Below are positions 17,219-25,148 of a stretch of DNA of 64,000 bases, one piece after another. How positions within the stretch are numbered: position 1 is the first letter of the stretch; each line of letters opens with the position of its first letter. The stretch is from JBMOKT01 sp049323895. GTDB lineage: Bacteria; Bacillota; Peptococcia; Peptococcales; BICA1-8. Below the pieces are notes generated by a model. The model saw nothing but the letters and a program-made list of their open reading frames with translations. It had not been told where the DNA came from and did no database searches. Position numbers and translations under genes: made by a program. The stretch lies in assembly GCA_049323895.1 (NCBI GenBank), contig JBMOKT010000021.1:194120-258119 (forward strand). Direction: 5' to 3'.

Positions 17219-17605
17219 CTATTTAAGCATATTCTTGTGGACAATCTCCATAAATGTTTTCATGTCGCCGGTAGAAATATTTTTTTCTTTCATTTCCTTA
17301 GCCAATCGTATATACTCAATGTTTTCCTCATGTAAGATGAAATCTCTTAAATCTATGTCCGTCAGGTTATAAAGATGAGGTTTTTGTTCTTGATTATCCA
17401 AATCCTCTAAAATAATTCCGGGATTTACATTCAGGGCCGCTGAAATTTTAAAAAGACTTTTTAAAGAAGGTGTAGTCTTACCATTTTCAATTAGACTGAT
17501 ATATTGTTGGCTTAAACCCGCCATTTCAGCTAAATTTAAGGTGGACAAGCCCTTTTCAAAACGGATTTTTCTAATTTTTGCACCAATATTAATCTCTTCC
17601 AACAA
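17219..17605 (-). CDS. XRE-family transcriptional regulator
   Basis: A 128-residue protein with an N-terminal helix-turn-helix (about residues 9-62, TLNLAEMAGLSQQYISLIENGKTTPS), typical of SinR/SlrR-like repressors in spore formers. The C-terminal half is acidic and probably mediates dimerisation. The start is TTG 17605 with GGTGA upstream. It is divergent from the Spo0E-like gene, so it may regulate the shared intergenic region. Confidence 0.85.
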   Translation of the reverse strand: MLEEINIGAKIRKIRFEKGLSTLNLAEMAGLSQQYISLIENGKTTPSLKSLFKISAALNVNPGIILEDLDNQEQKPHLYNLTDIDLRDFILHEENIEYIRLAKEMKEKNISTGDMKTFMEIVHKNMLK

Positions 17606-17753
17606 AAATCACCCCGTGCAACAAGTATTTGTTAAATTATCCTTGCAATTGTACAAGTATATCTTGTATAATGTTTATAAAATTTTCCTTAATATCTTCA
17701 CTATTAATGCACATTATATAGTAAAGTATATTAAGAGTACTAGGAGTAGGAAT

Positions 17754-17921
17754 ATGGAAAATAGCAAAGAATTACTAATTGAAATCGAAAAACTCAGGGC
17801 ACAGCTTCATAAGATTATTGAGCTTTCCGGCGGGAATTTGCTGTCAGCACAGGTTTTAGAAGCCAGCCAAAAGCTGGACCGCGTTTTAGTAACTTTTCTT
17901 AAGAATGAAAAGAAACTATAA
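17754..17921 (+). CDS. Spo0E-family aspartyl-phosphate phosphatase
   Basis: A 55-residue two-helix protein. The SQKLDRVLVTF segment near the C-terminus matches the Spo0E signature S-x-x-L-D-x-L/V. Members remove phosphate from Spo0A~P and delay sporulation. ATG 17754 (AGGAGTAGGAAT just upstream) fits the family; the open frame extends upstream only through non-homologous sequence. It supports a spore-forming host. Confidence 0.85.
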   Translation: MENSKELLIEIEKLRAQLHKIIELSGGNLLSAQVLEASQKLDRVLVTFLKNEKKL

Positions 17922-18034
17922 TAAAATTATATACTATTGGCGGATGAAAATAGTAATAATACTTGACTCTTAAATTGTATCACGCCCCTTCGAAAAAAAA
18001 TACACGAACTTTAATTCTGATTGGGTGAGTTATT

Positions 18035-18223
18035 ATGATAAAACAACTACGCCAAGAGAAGGGTTTAACCCAAGAAACTTTGGCTAAAGAATTAAATATT
18101 ACTCTAAGGCACTTCCAAAACATTGAGAATGGCAAAACTACACCTAGTGTTATTATCGGTTTGAAAATAGCTAAAATTTTAGGGTGTGATCCTTATGACC
18201 TATTTATAATCGACAAAAACTGA
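18035..18223 (+). CDS. Minimal XRE/Cro-type regulator
   Basis: A 62-residue protein that is almost wholly one helix-turn-helix domain (LTQETLAKELNITLRHFQNIENGKTTPS). The start is ATG 18035 following TGGGTGAG. A strong terminator follows immediately. The target is unknown. A TTGACT hexamer near 17963 may belong to its promoter. Confidence 0.85.
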   Translation: MIKQLRQEKGLTQETLAKELNITLRHFQNIENGKTTPSVIIGLKIAKILGCDPYDLFIIDKN

Positions 18224-18243
18224 GCAAAATGCTCAGTTTTTTC
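18220..18243 (+). terminator. Terminator of the small XRE gene
   Basis: CTGAGC (18220-18225) / GCTCAG (18231-18236) with an AAAAT loop and a run of T residues. Confidence 0.9.
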
Positions 18244-18276
18244 TATACTTAGTTGGAAAGTATTACTTTTTTCAAG

Positions 18277-18357
18277 GAAATAAGTATAAGTGCAACATCT
18301 GCTTCCGCAGTCGCCAGAGGCTCGGCGCAAGCCGTGTTTTTCTAATACTTATTTGGA
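18277..18357. repeat. 70-80 bp interspersed element, copy 1
   Basis: Bounded by AAATAAGTAT and ATACTTATTT in inverted orientation, with a GC-rich centre (CGCCAGAGGCTCGGCGCAAG). Nearly identical to copy 2, and a diverged partial copy lies near 38640. Confidence 0.8.
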
Positions 18358-18373
18358 TTAATTACTTTCTATG

Positions 18374-18446
18374 GAAATAAGTATAAGTGCAACATCTGCT
18401 TCCGCAGTCGCCAGAGGCTCGGCGCAAGCAGTGTTTTTCTAAAATG
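18374..18446. repeat. 70-80 bp interspersed element, copy 2
   Basis: Differs from copy 1 at very few positions in the shared 65 bp. Its right end is lost where it meets the 3' end of the PHP phosphatase gene, whose last codons it appears to supply. Confidence 0.8.
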
Positions 18447-19233
18447 GAATTTGTTTGGGTACACCCTTTTCAAAAACCCAGATGCCTTTAAAATCTAAAC
18501 TTTTTAGAATATTAATGCCTCTCCCTAAATCCTGTCCTAAATGTTCTAAATGATGCGCATCAGAACCTAGGGTGACAATCTCACCCCCTTGTTCCTTATA
18601 CATCTTAATAACCTCAATTGTTGGCAGAGGTTCCCCCAGTCCTTGTCTATAACCTGAGGTATTTATTTCTATCCCTTTTCCGCTGTCAATGGCTGCTTTT
18701 AAAATTTCTCTCATAATTTCTCGGTAGTCCTCCGCCTTGAACTTTTGAAAATGCCGCGGAACATATCTTTTGAGGACATCAATATGACCAAGGACGTGGA
18801 ATTTGCCTTTGCGGGCAGCTTCCAATACCTCCTGGAAATAATCCAAATACACCTGTTGTTCATCTTCATCGCCATAATCACGGTGGAGTAAAAACTCACC
18901 TATATAATGAACTGATCCGATTAAGAAATCAAAATCCTTATTAGCAATTAACTTTTCATGCTCCTCCAAGTACAAATGTGGTTCTCCTAGCTCCAATCCC
19001 TTTTTTATTACAAGGCTTTTAGCATAACGCTGCCGGCATTGTTCAATCTCCTGAGAATATTTGCTAAAGTCAAAAAGACCTAAGCCCTCGTCCAGAGGGT
19101 TAAGGTCAAAATGCTCCGTGAAAACTACCTCCTGCAGCCCTATTTCTATGGCCTTTCTGCAATATGCATCCATGGAAACTACACTGTCAAAGGAATTATT
19201 GGTATGAACATGATAATCAGCTAGATAAGACAT
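18439..19233 (-). CDS. Histidinol-phosphatase-type PHP-domain protein
   Basis: A 264-residue metal-dependent phosphoesterase. DYHVHTNNSFD (residues 6-16) provides the first metal histidines; EHFD, GSVHY, GHIDVLKRY and LGSDAHHLEHLG provide the remaining PHP motifs, so all metal ligands are present. HisK-type histidinol-phosphate phosphatase is the closest known family, but no his genes are near. ATG 19233 has ATGGAGGT upstream. The extreme C-terminus overlaps repeat copy 2. Confidence 0.87.
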   Translation of the reverse strand: MSYLADYHVHTNNSFDSVVSMDAYCRKAIEIGLQEVVFTEHFDLNPLDEGLGLFDFSKYSQEIEQCRQRYAKSLVIKKGLELGEPHLYLEEHEKLIANKDFDFLIGSVHYIGEFLLHRDYGDEDEQQVYLDYFQEVLEAARKGKFHVLGHIDVLKRYVPRHFQKFKAEDYREIMREILKAAIDSGKGIEINTSGYRQGLGEPLPTIEVIKMYKEQGGEIVTLGSDAHHLEHLGQDLGRGINILKSLDFKGIWVFEKGVPKQIPF

Positions 19234-19249
19234 TTTACCTCCATTTTTG

Positions 19250-19391
19250 TCAGTCTTTAAAGATAGATTATTAGTCTGACAAATACTAATACTGCAAGCC
19301 TTCGGGTCTGATGTACTTCTTGGTCATTTTATTGCGTCTGACAGCAGCATATTTAAGAATATCAGACTAATAATGTTCACCTATAAGCAAA
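19250..19391. repeat. TTAGTCTGA/TCAGACGCAA-type repeats upstream of the PHP gene
   Basis: Degenerate copies of the 30-bp family, in both orientations, with GGGTCTGATGTACTTCTTGG and GCGTCTGACA variants that recur near 32390 and 33910-34040. Confidence 0.75.
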
Positions 19392-20405
19392 TCAGCCGAA
19401 TTTAAGGTTTGGTACTGCATTTAAGGTTAAATCGGCGTATTCGCCACGCACAGCTTTATAATGAGCTGCTGCACCAATCATAGCCGCATTATCGGTACAG
19501 TATTTAATAGGGGGATATAAAATTTTTATTCCTTGTAAGCCCCCTAGTTTTTCTAATCTTGCCCTTAATGCTGTGTTGGCAGCAACGCCACCAGCTAACA
19601 GAATAGTGTTTACCTGGAATTCTTGGGCCGCTCTTATGGTTTTGGTTGCTAAAACATCAACAACTGCTTCCTGAAAACTAGCAGCAATATTCTCTGTATT
19701 AATAGTATTTCCCTTCATTTGATTCTGATTTAGGTAATTTAGTACAGCTGACTTTATTCCGCTGAAACTAAAATCATAACTCCCCTCTTCCAACCAAGCC
19801 CTTGGCAGCTCTATAGCATTAGGATCTCCCTCTTGGGCTGCCTTTTCGACCTGCGGACCCCCGGGATAGCCTAAACCTATAGAGCGGGCTACCTTATCAA
19901 AGGCCTCACCTGCAGCGTCATCCCGGGTCTGACCTAAAAATACATATTGACCATGCTGGGTAATCTTAACCAGCGTGGTATGTCCACCGGAAACGATGAG
20001 ACAAATGACGGGGAACTCAATATTATCATGAACTAAGAAATTGCCATACACATGTCCCTCAATATGGTGTACACCAATTAAAGACTTTCCTGCCGCATAG
20101 GCCATAGCCTTAGCTGCAGAAAGACCTACTAATAATGCACCTACTAAACCAGGTCCATAGGTAACACCATAGTGAGTGATACTGTCAAAGGTTAATCCCG
20201 CCTGGTTTAGTGTCTCATCTATAACAATATTTATTAGCTCCAAGTGTTTTCTGGAGGCTACCTCAGGTACAACTCCGCCAAATTTTTGATGGGTTGTAAT
20301 TTGGGAGGCAACAACTTCAGCTAATATCTCCCTGCCATTTTTTACTATGGCAGCCGCTGTTTCGTCACAACTTGTCTCAATAGCTAGAATTATAGTATCC
20401 TTCAT
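19392..20405 (-). CDS. tsaD: tRNA N6-threonylcarbamoyladenosine transferase TsaD
   Basis: Catalytic subunit transferring the threonylcarbamoyl group to A37 of ANN-decoding tRNAs. It begins AIETSCDETAAA, contains the iron/zinc site HHIEGH (about residues 107-112), VSGGHTTL and GGVAANTALR. ATG 20405 has GGAG eight bases upstream; a GTG three codons earlier overlaps the rimI stop. Last gene of tsaE-tsaB-rimI-tsaD. Confidence 0.97.
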   Translation of the reverse strand: MKDTIILAIETSCDETAAAIVKNGREILAEVVASQITTHQKFGGVVPEVASRKHLELINIVIDETLNQAGLTFDSITHYGVTYGPGLVGALLVGLSAAKAMAYAAGKSLIGVHHIEGHVYGNFLVHDNIEFPVICLIVSGGHTTLVKITQHGQYVFLGQTRDDAAGEAFDKVARSIGLGYPGGPQVEKAAQEGDPNAIELPRAWLEEGSYDFSFSGIKSAVLNYLNQNQMKGNTINTENIAASFQEAVVDVLATKTIRAAQEFQVNTILLAGGVAANTALRARLEKLGGLQGIKILYPPIKYCTDNAAMIGAAAHYKAVRGEYADLTLNAVPNLKFG

Positions 20406-20410
20406 TAATT

Positions 20411-20893
20411 TCACTCCAAAATTCCCTCACGAAGAGATTTCCACATGATTACTGCATCCTCATTATTATCAACATAATAACCTTTTCGTAATCCGGCTTC
20501 TTTAAAACCCAATCGTTCATATAATGTCTGTGCACTTTTGTTGGATTTACGCACCTCTAAGGTAATCCTTTCCGCACCCCTGAGGATTGCTTTTTCAATT
20601 AACTTTAGCATTAATATCTCTCCATAACGTCTGCCCCTGTAGGGTGGCGCGATGGCGATATTGGTAATATGTGCTTCATCCAATATAATCCACATTCCTC
20701 CATAACCGATTACCTTGTCTCTATCTTGGTCAGGTGTTACCACAAAATAAACTGCGAAATTGTTATCCAGCACTTCACAGCTAAATGCATAAGAAGACCA
20801 GGGGGTAGTAAAGGATACATTTTCAATCTCCACAACCTTGGAGACATCTGCCAATTCCATTTCCCGCAGAGTAACCCCGTTTGCTTCACACAT
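20411..20893 (-). CDS. rimI: Ribosomal protein S18 alanine N-acetyltransferase RimI
   Basis: A 160-residue GNAT-fold acetyltransferase. The acetyl-CoA loop lies at IAPPYRGRRYGEILM (about residues 90-104) and LEVRKSNKSAQTLYERLGF follows. Placement between tsaB and tsaD, with short overlaps on both sides, is the usual Firmicute arrangement and supports RimI over other GNATs. ATG 20893 follows GGGAGG. Confidence 0.93.
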   Translation of the reverse strand: MCEANGVTLREMELADVSKVVEIENVSFTTPWSSYAFSCEVLDNNFAVYFVVTPDQDRDKVIGYGGMWIILDEAHITNIAIAPPYRGRRYGEILMLKLIEKAILRGAERITLEVRKSNKSAQTLYERLGFKEAGLRKGYYVDNNEDAVIMWKSLREGILE

Positions 20894-21587
20894 TTTTTGC
20901 CTCCCATTTAACTTCTGCTTCCGATTTTCTTAAGTAAAAGGGTTCTAATCGGAAGATATCGTCAGATAAACCTTCTTGAAGTTTTTTTAAACCCAAAAAT
21001 CCCAAGGAGGCTGCCCTAGGTAAAAGGTTATGGATCGGTGCCCAACCAGCCTTTTCTCCCAGCAAAAGGTGGAGAACTTGGTGGTATTCAGCTACACCGT
21101 CACCCAGAAAGGTAGTTTTGTGCTCTAACTGTAATAGCTTTTCGGCAAGAACCTCTGGATTAATAGCCCAAAAATCGCTTATCCTTTGAAGATCTTCTCC
21201 TTGCATTTCATATAAAGCACAATAGACTTCTTGCTTTCTGGCATTTAAAATAGGGCAAATAACACCAGGGTATCCTTTTAGGTTATAGGCCAAAGCATCT
21301 AAGGTTGGTATCCCTATAAGTTTTAAACCGGTAACCTGAGCAATACTTTTTGCCGTCGCCATACCGATTCTTAAGCCTGTAAAGGAACCTGGTCCGGAAC
21401 TTACGGCAATACCATCAATGTCGGCTAGCTTTAGGTTTGCAGAATCCAGGGTATGTTTAATAAGAGGCAGCAACTGCTGGGAGTGGGTATTTCCCGTATT
21501 TAGAAAACTCTCTGCCAAAACTCTATTTTTATCAACTATAGCTACTCCTGCAACAGGAGTAGCACTATCTATGCTTAGAATAATCAT
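20886..21587 (-). CDS. tsaB: t6A biosynthesis protein TsaB
   Basis: A 233-residue ASKHA-fold partner of TsaD. MIILSIDSATPVAGVA at the start and SSGPGSFTGLRIGMATAKSIA (about residues 64-84) are family signatures. It overlaps tsaE by 23 bases and rimI by 8, indicating coupled translation. Confidence 0.95.
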   Translation of the reverse strand: MIILSIDSATPVAGVAIVDKNRVLAESFLNTGNTHSQQLLPLIKHTLDSANLKLADIDGIAVSSGPGSFTGLRIGMATAKSIAQVTGLKLIGIPTLDALAYNLKGYPGVICPILNARKQEVYCALYEMQGEDLQRISDFWAINPEVLAEKLLQLEHKTTFLGDGVAEYHQVLHLLLGEKAGWAPIHNLLPRAASLGFLGLKKLQEGLSDDIFRLEPFYLRKSEAEVKWEAKNV

Positions 21588-22041
21588 GGCCAGTCAACTC
21601 CTCCACTAGCCTTTTATATTTTTCCCCCTGGGGATAAAAACATATTTCTCTGCCTTCTTCCCCTTGATTGAATACTAAAGCTAAATGTTCAGCAGGCAAG
21701 ATATCCCTAATTATATCAGCCCATTCTACAACAGTAACACCATTACCGTAAAAGTATTCTTCATATCCTAAATCATCCATTTCCTGCACATCTTTCAAAC
21801 GGTAAACATCCATATGAAATAAAGGTATTCTACCATTGGTATATTCATGGATAATGGTAAAGGTTGGGCTTGTAATATCCTCTTCAATACCCAGACCCCT
21901 GGCAATTCCTTTAGAAAAAACTGTTTTTCCAGCCCCCAACTGACCAATCAGGGCAATAAAGTCACCAGGTTCCAGGTATTTTGCCATCCTTTGTCCCACA
22001 TATTCGGTTTCTTTCTCTTGTTTAGTTATTACACAAACCAA
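21565..22041 (-). CDS. tsaE: t6A biosynthesis ATPase TsaE
   Basis: A 158-residue ATPase energising the TsaB-TsaD complex. Walker A GQLGAGKTVFSKGIARGLG (about 33-51) and HMDVYRL with VVEWAD are the expected motifs. The start is TTG 22041 behind GGGAGGA. It is the first gene of the t6A operon. Confidence 0.96.
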   Translation of the reverse strand: MVCVITKQEKETEYVGQRMAKYLEPGDFIALIGQLGAGKTVFSKGIARGLGIEEDITSPTFTIIHEYTNGRIPLFHMDVYRLKDVQEMDDLGYEEYFYGNGVTVVEWADIIRDILPAEHLALVFNQGEEGREICFYPQGEKYKRLVEELTGHDYSKHR

Positions 22042-22430
22042 TTAAAAATCCTCCCTAATATTTCCTAACTATAGTCTGTAGTATATCCTAATACAAGATT
22101 AGAAAAACAGCAAGAAAAAAAACGGCATCTTTGCCGTTTAGGTTCCGCTCCGCTAGCATAAGGCTAAGGTAAAGAAAGGGGAAAAGTGAAAAAGTAAAAT
22201 AGTGTAAGAGAAAAAGTACTTCAAAGATAGTCATAAAGTTTACTATCATACTTTCACACTTTCTAACTTACCAACAGCTTAGTCAGCTATTGGCTATTGA
22301 CTATCGACCATCGACAATCGGCCTATCTAGTCACTAGTCACTAGTCACCATTCACCAGTCACCAGTCACCAGTCACCAGTCACCAGTCACCAGTTACCAG
22401 TTACCTTGCCCAAGATGTTAACCCAGTAGT
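22042..22430. repeat. Repeat-rich gap between the Spo0F-like gene and tsaE
   Basis: 22175-22265 holds GTGAAA/TTCACACT simple repeats. 22320-22405 holds about ten CAGTCAC/TAGTCAC 7-bp units in tandem. A terminator (22112-22139) lies at the left. No coding sequence. Confidence 0.75.
22112..22139 (-). terminator. Terminator for the Spo0F-like transcript
   Basis: AAACGGCA (22120-22127) / TGCCGTTT (22132-22139) followed on the minus strand by eight T residues. It insulates the downstream t6A operon. Confidence 0.85.
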
Positions 22431-22823
22431 CTACGCATACACCTTAATATCCTTCCCTTTAATAAGGCTGTCCACGTATTGGATGAGAGCCTCTATGTCA
22501 AATGGCTTAAGAATATATCCCACAGCTCCGCCTTTTTTTATCTGTTCAATGGTCTCCACTTCTCCATATGCGGTCATCATTATAACCTTTATTTGGGGGC
22601 GGGAATGTTTGATTTTATATAAAGCAGTAATGCCATCCATTACAGGCATTTTAATATCCATAATCATCAGCTTGGGCAGCATCTCCAGAGCAAGTTTTGC
22701 CCCTTCCTCACCATTAGCTGCAGTTCCAACGCTATAGCCTATGTCTCCTAGTGCAGTTGCCAGCAATGACCTAACACCAAGCTGGTCATCAACAACCAGT
22801 ATATCAAGTTTAGACTTGTCCAT
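22431..22823 (-). CDS. Spo0F-like single-domain response regulator
   Basis: A 130-residue receiver domain with no output domain. Acidic pocket DD near residue 11, phospho-acceptor Asp in MDIKMPVMDG (about 53), MTAYGE (Thr about 82) and KPFD (Lys about 104) are all intact. VVDDQLGVRSLL, MTAYGEVE and KPFDIEAL closely resemble Spo0F, the phosphorelay intermediate to Spo0A. ATG 22823 has GGGGG six bases upstream. Whether it truly acts in sporulation is inference from similarity. Confidence 0.88.
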   Translation of the reverse strand: MDKSKLDILVVDDQLGVRSLLATALGDIGYSVGTAANGEEGAKLALEMLPKLMIMDIKMPVMDGITALYKIKHSRPQIKVIMMTAYGEVETIEQIKKGGAVGYILKPFDIEALIQYVDSLIKGKDIKVYA

Positions 22824-22907
22824 ATTTACCCCCAGCAACTCTTTATGCCAAATAATATTAAAAAGTTAATTCTATAAATACCCAAGATATCCTTTGGTGA
22901 AAAATGA

Positions 22908-24059
22908 CTAATTTTGGGATTGTCTGTCGTTTTGTTCAAAAACTTCAATACCATTGATAAAAACCCGGATAGGCTTACTCTTGATATCTAGAGGATGTCC
23001 ATTCCAAATAACCAGGTCAGCATCCTTGCCTTTCCTAATACTACCTATCCTATCCTCCAGTCCAAGAATTTTTGCAGGGTTAACAGTCATGGCTTCCAAT
23101 GCCTGCCTTTCATCCATTCCTTCCTTGACAGCAAGGGCAGCACATAAGGGGAGATACTGGACAGGTATTACCGGGTGATCCGTCATTAAAGCCACAACAA
23201 TACCACTTTTAGCTAAAATCCCTGGGGTCTTAAAGGTTCTTTCCCCTAACTCCACCTTAGCCCTGCTGGTTAAAGATGGTCCCACTACTGCTTGAACCTG
23301 GGCTGCCATTAATTCATCAACAATCTTATGACCTTCTGTACAATGCTCTATAATTAATTTAGCTCCAAATTCATCTGCAATCCTGATTGCTGTTAATATA
23401 TCATCTGCCCGGTGGGCATGGGCTCGAATGGGTAATTGTCCGTCTAGGACCTTTAGTATATTTTCCTTTTTTAGATCCCGTTCCTTATCCCCTTTAGCTT
23501 TGTAATTTTGCGCATCAATAAAAGATTGCCTAAGGAGGGCAGCTGTTGCCATCCTGGTATGGGGCATTTTTTTCTGTTGACCATATACCCTTTTGGGATT
23601 TTCGCCTAGAGCTATTTTCAATCCTACCTCAGGGTTTATCACCATCTCTTGAAATGATCTTCCCCACACCTTAAGTACACAGGCTAATCCTCCGATCACA
23701 TTAGCACTTCCTGGTGTAATCATTACCGAAGTAACACCGCCCAAAAGGGCATCCTTAAATCCCAGATCATCAGGATTAATGGCATCTATAGCACGCAACT
23801 GAGGGGTCAGGGGATCGGTTATTTCGTTAGTGTCATCGCCTTCAATTTGGTAAACCTCTTCTGCAATCCCTACATGGGTATGGGCGTCAATAAAGCCGGG
23901 AAAAATATAATTATTTTCCCCATCAATTACTTGTATATCCTTAGGCAGGGAAATGCCTTCACCTGCTTCAACTATCTTCCCGTTCTCTATCAATATTGTC
24001 CCATTTAGGTAATCATTTTCTTCCATGGTAATGATTTTTCCATTGGTAATGGCAATCAT
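22908..24059 (-). CDS. Metal-dependent amidohydrolase (imidazolonepropionase-like)
   Basis: A 383-residue enzyme of the amidohydrolase superfamily. FPGFIDAHTHVG (about residues 53-64) gives the HxH metal pair; IIEHCTEGH and ALMTDHPV supply later His and Asp ligands. NPAKILGLEDRIGSIRKGKDADLVIWNG is the typical C-terminal beta-sandwich return. The ATG overlaps the Nif3-like stop by four bases, so they form an operon. Substrate unknown, possibly a cyclic amide or peptide derivative. Confidence 0.88.
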   Translation of the reverse strand: MIAITNGKIITMEENDYLNGTILIENGKIVEAGEGISLPKDIQVIDGENNYIFPGFIDAHTHVGIAEEVYQIEGDDTNEITDPLTPQLRAIDAINPDDLGFKDALLGGVTSVMITPGSANVIGGLACVLKVWGRSFQEMVINPEVGLKIALGENPKRVYGQQKKMPHTRMATAALLRQSFIDAQNYKAKGDKERDLKKENILKVLDGQLPIRAHAHRADDILTAIRIADEFGAKLIIEHCTEGHKIVDELMAAQVQAVVGPSLTSRAKVELGERTFKTPGILAKSGIVVALMTDHPVIPVQYLPLCAALAVKEGMDERQALEAMTVNPAKILGLEDRIGSIRKGKDADLVIWNGHPLDIKSKPIRVFINGIEVFEQNDRQSQN

Positions 24060-24880
24060 GGCTCTATTACCCCAGACATACGAAATACCTCCACGCCTTT
24101 TTCCTCTATTGCCTTAATTAAGAGATTTATTCCTATAGAATCACTGGCCATATGACCTGCCACAATAATATTGCCGATATTTTGTTCCTTAACTGCTTTT
24201 ACAATATCATCGGGCACATGCATTAATACTAATGTCCCTATACCAGCTTCAAAATATGCCTTGACTACGTCTTTACCGCCGCTGGTTCCACCGGCCATGG
24301 TTACAAACACCCGCCCAGCATAGCTGCTTTCCGAGCCAACCCGGACCTTGGGCTTAGCATAAGAATTACTATATTCCGGTATTTCTAAGAGAAGATCAAT
24401 AATATCCTTTATTGTGGCTTGAGGTTGATTTGCAAGCCTATCATCCAGGTATTGCTGCAAATAATCTTCCACCAGCAAATCGGCCGGTGAATGGAGGGAG
24501 ATAAAAGGCATATCTAACAGCTTGGCAGCATTAGCAGCCTTATCGTAATTAGAAACGTGCATGCTCCTGTCTACCTGTTCCTTTCTCTCGGCTAAAGCCT
24601 TTTGGGCCTTATTGATGGGCACACCAGCCTCAACCATCCTATCTATTTGATTATCCATGACCTTATAAAGATCAACCTTGTGTTTAGAATGAGGATGATG
24701 GGTAATCACACAATCAATACCAAGTTCCTTAGCTAAAAGTATTTCCGATGTATCAATATCTACCCCAAAGGCAATCTTACGGATATTTTTCCCTGGCACA
24801 ATTATGCCGCTGTCTGCCGGTGCTTCTGTTAACCCTGCGGCCCGCAGGGCAATGTCAAAAATTTGCTGGGTATTTAACAT
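24056..24880 (-). CDS. Nif3/DUF34-like metal-binding protein
   Basis: A 274-residue member of the Nif3-like family (often labelled GTP cyclohydrolase 1 type 2 homolog). ITHHPHSKH (about residues 58-66) and the late GHMASDS motif match the di-metal site. ATG 24880 has AAAAGGAGG eight bases upstream; the open frame extends further only through spurious codons. Translationally coupled to the amidohydrolase. The true activity of the family is unsettled. Confidence 0.85.
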   Translation of the reverse strand: MLNTQQIFDIALRAAGLTEAPADSGIIVPGKNIRKIAFGVDIDTSEILLAKELGIDCVITHHPHSKHKVDLYKVMDNQIDRMVEAGVPINKAQKALAERKEQVDRSMHVSNYDKAANAAKLLDMPFISLHSPADLLVEDYLQQYLDDRLANQPQATIKDIIDLLLEIPEYSNSYAKPKVRVGSESSYAGRVFVTMAGGTSGGKDVVKAYFEAGIGTLVLMHVPDDIVKAVKEQNIGNIIVAGHMASDSIGINLLIKAIEEKGVEVFRMSGVIEP

Positions 24881-24916
24881 GGATGTACCTCCTTTTTTCT
24901 TGGGTGAAGACTGCAT

Positions 24917-25148
24917 GTTGAGTGGCTAGTGGCTAGTTGGCAAATAGTCTATAGTCGATAGCTAATGGTTACTAGTATAATGTTTTAATTGACAGTATGA
25001 TAGTATGATGAGTAGTAGTTTACCAATTAGTCTTTTTTCTATAGCACTGTCACACTATCACACTGTCATCCAAGCTTACATATAAGACGTCGCACTATCA
25101 TTCAATTTTGCTGCGGTGCTTCACACTGACCAAAGCTTAACTACAAAG
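24917..25148. repeat. Intergenic repeats between tex and the Nif3-like gene
   Basis: 24918-24945 has TAGTGGC units; 24990-25110 has TATGATAGTATGATG and CACTATCACACTGTC simple repeats. No gene or clear terminator is visible. Confidence 0.6.

Noticed and set aside
17541..17753. N-terminal extension of the Spo0E-like protein
   Set aside because: No homology, overlaps the divergent regulator, and the ATG at 17754 has a good ribosome binding site.
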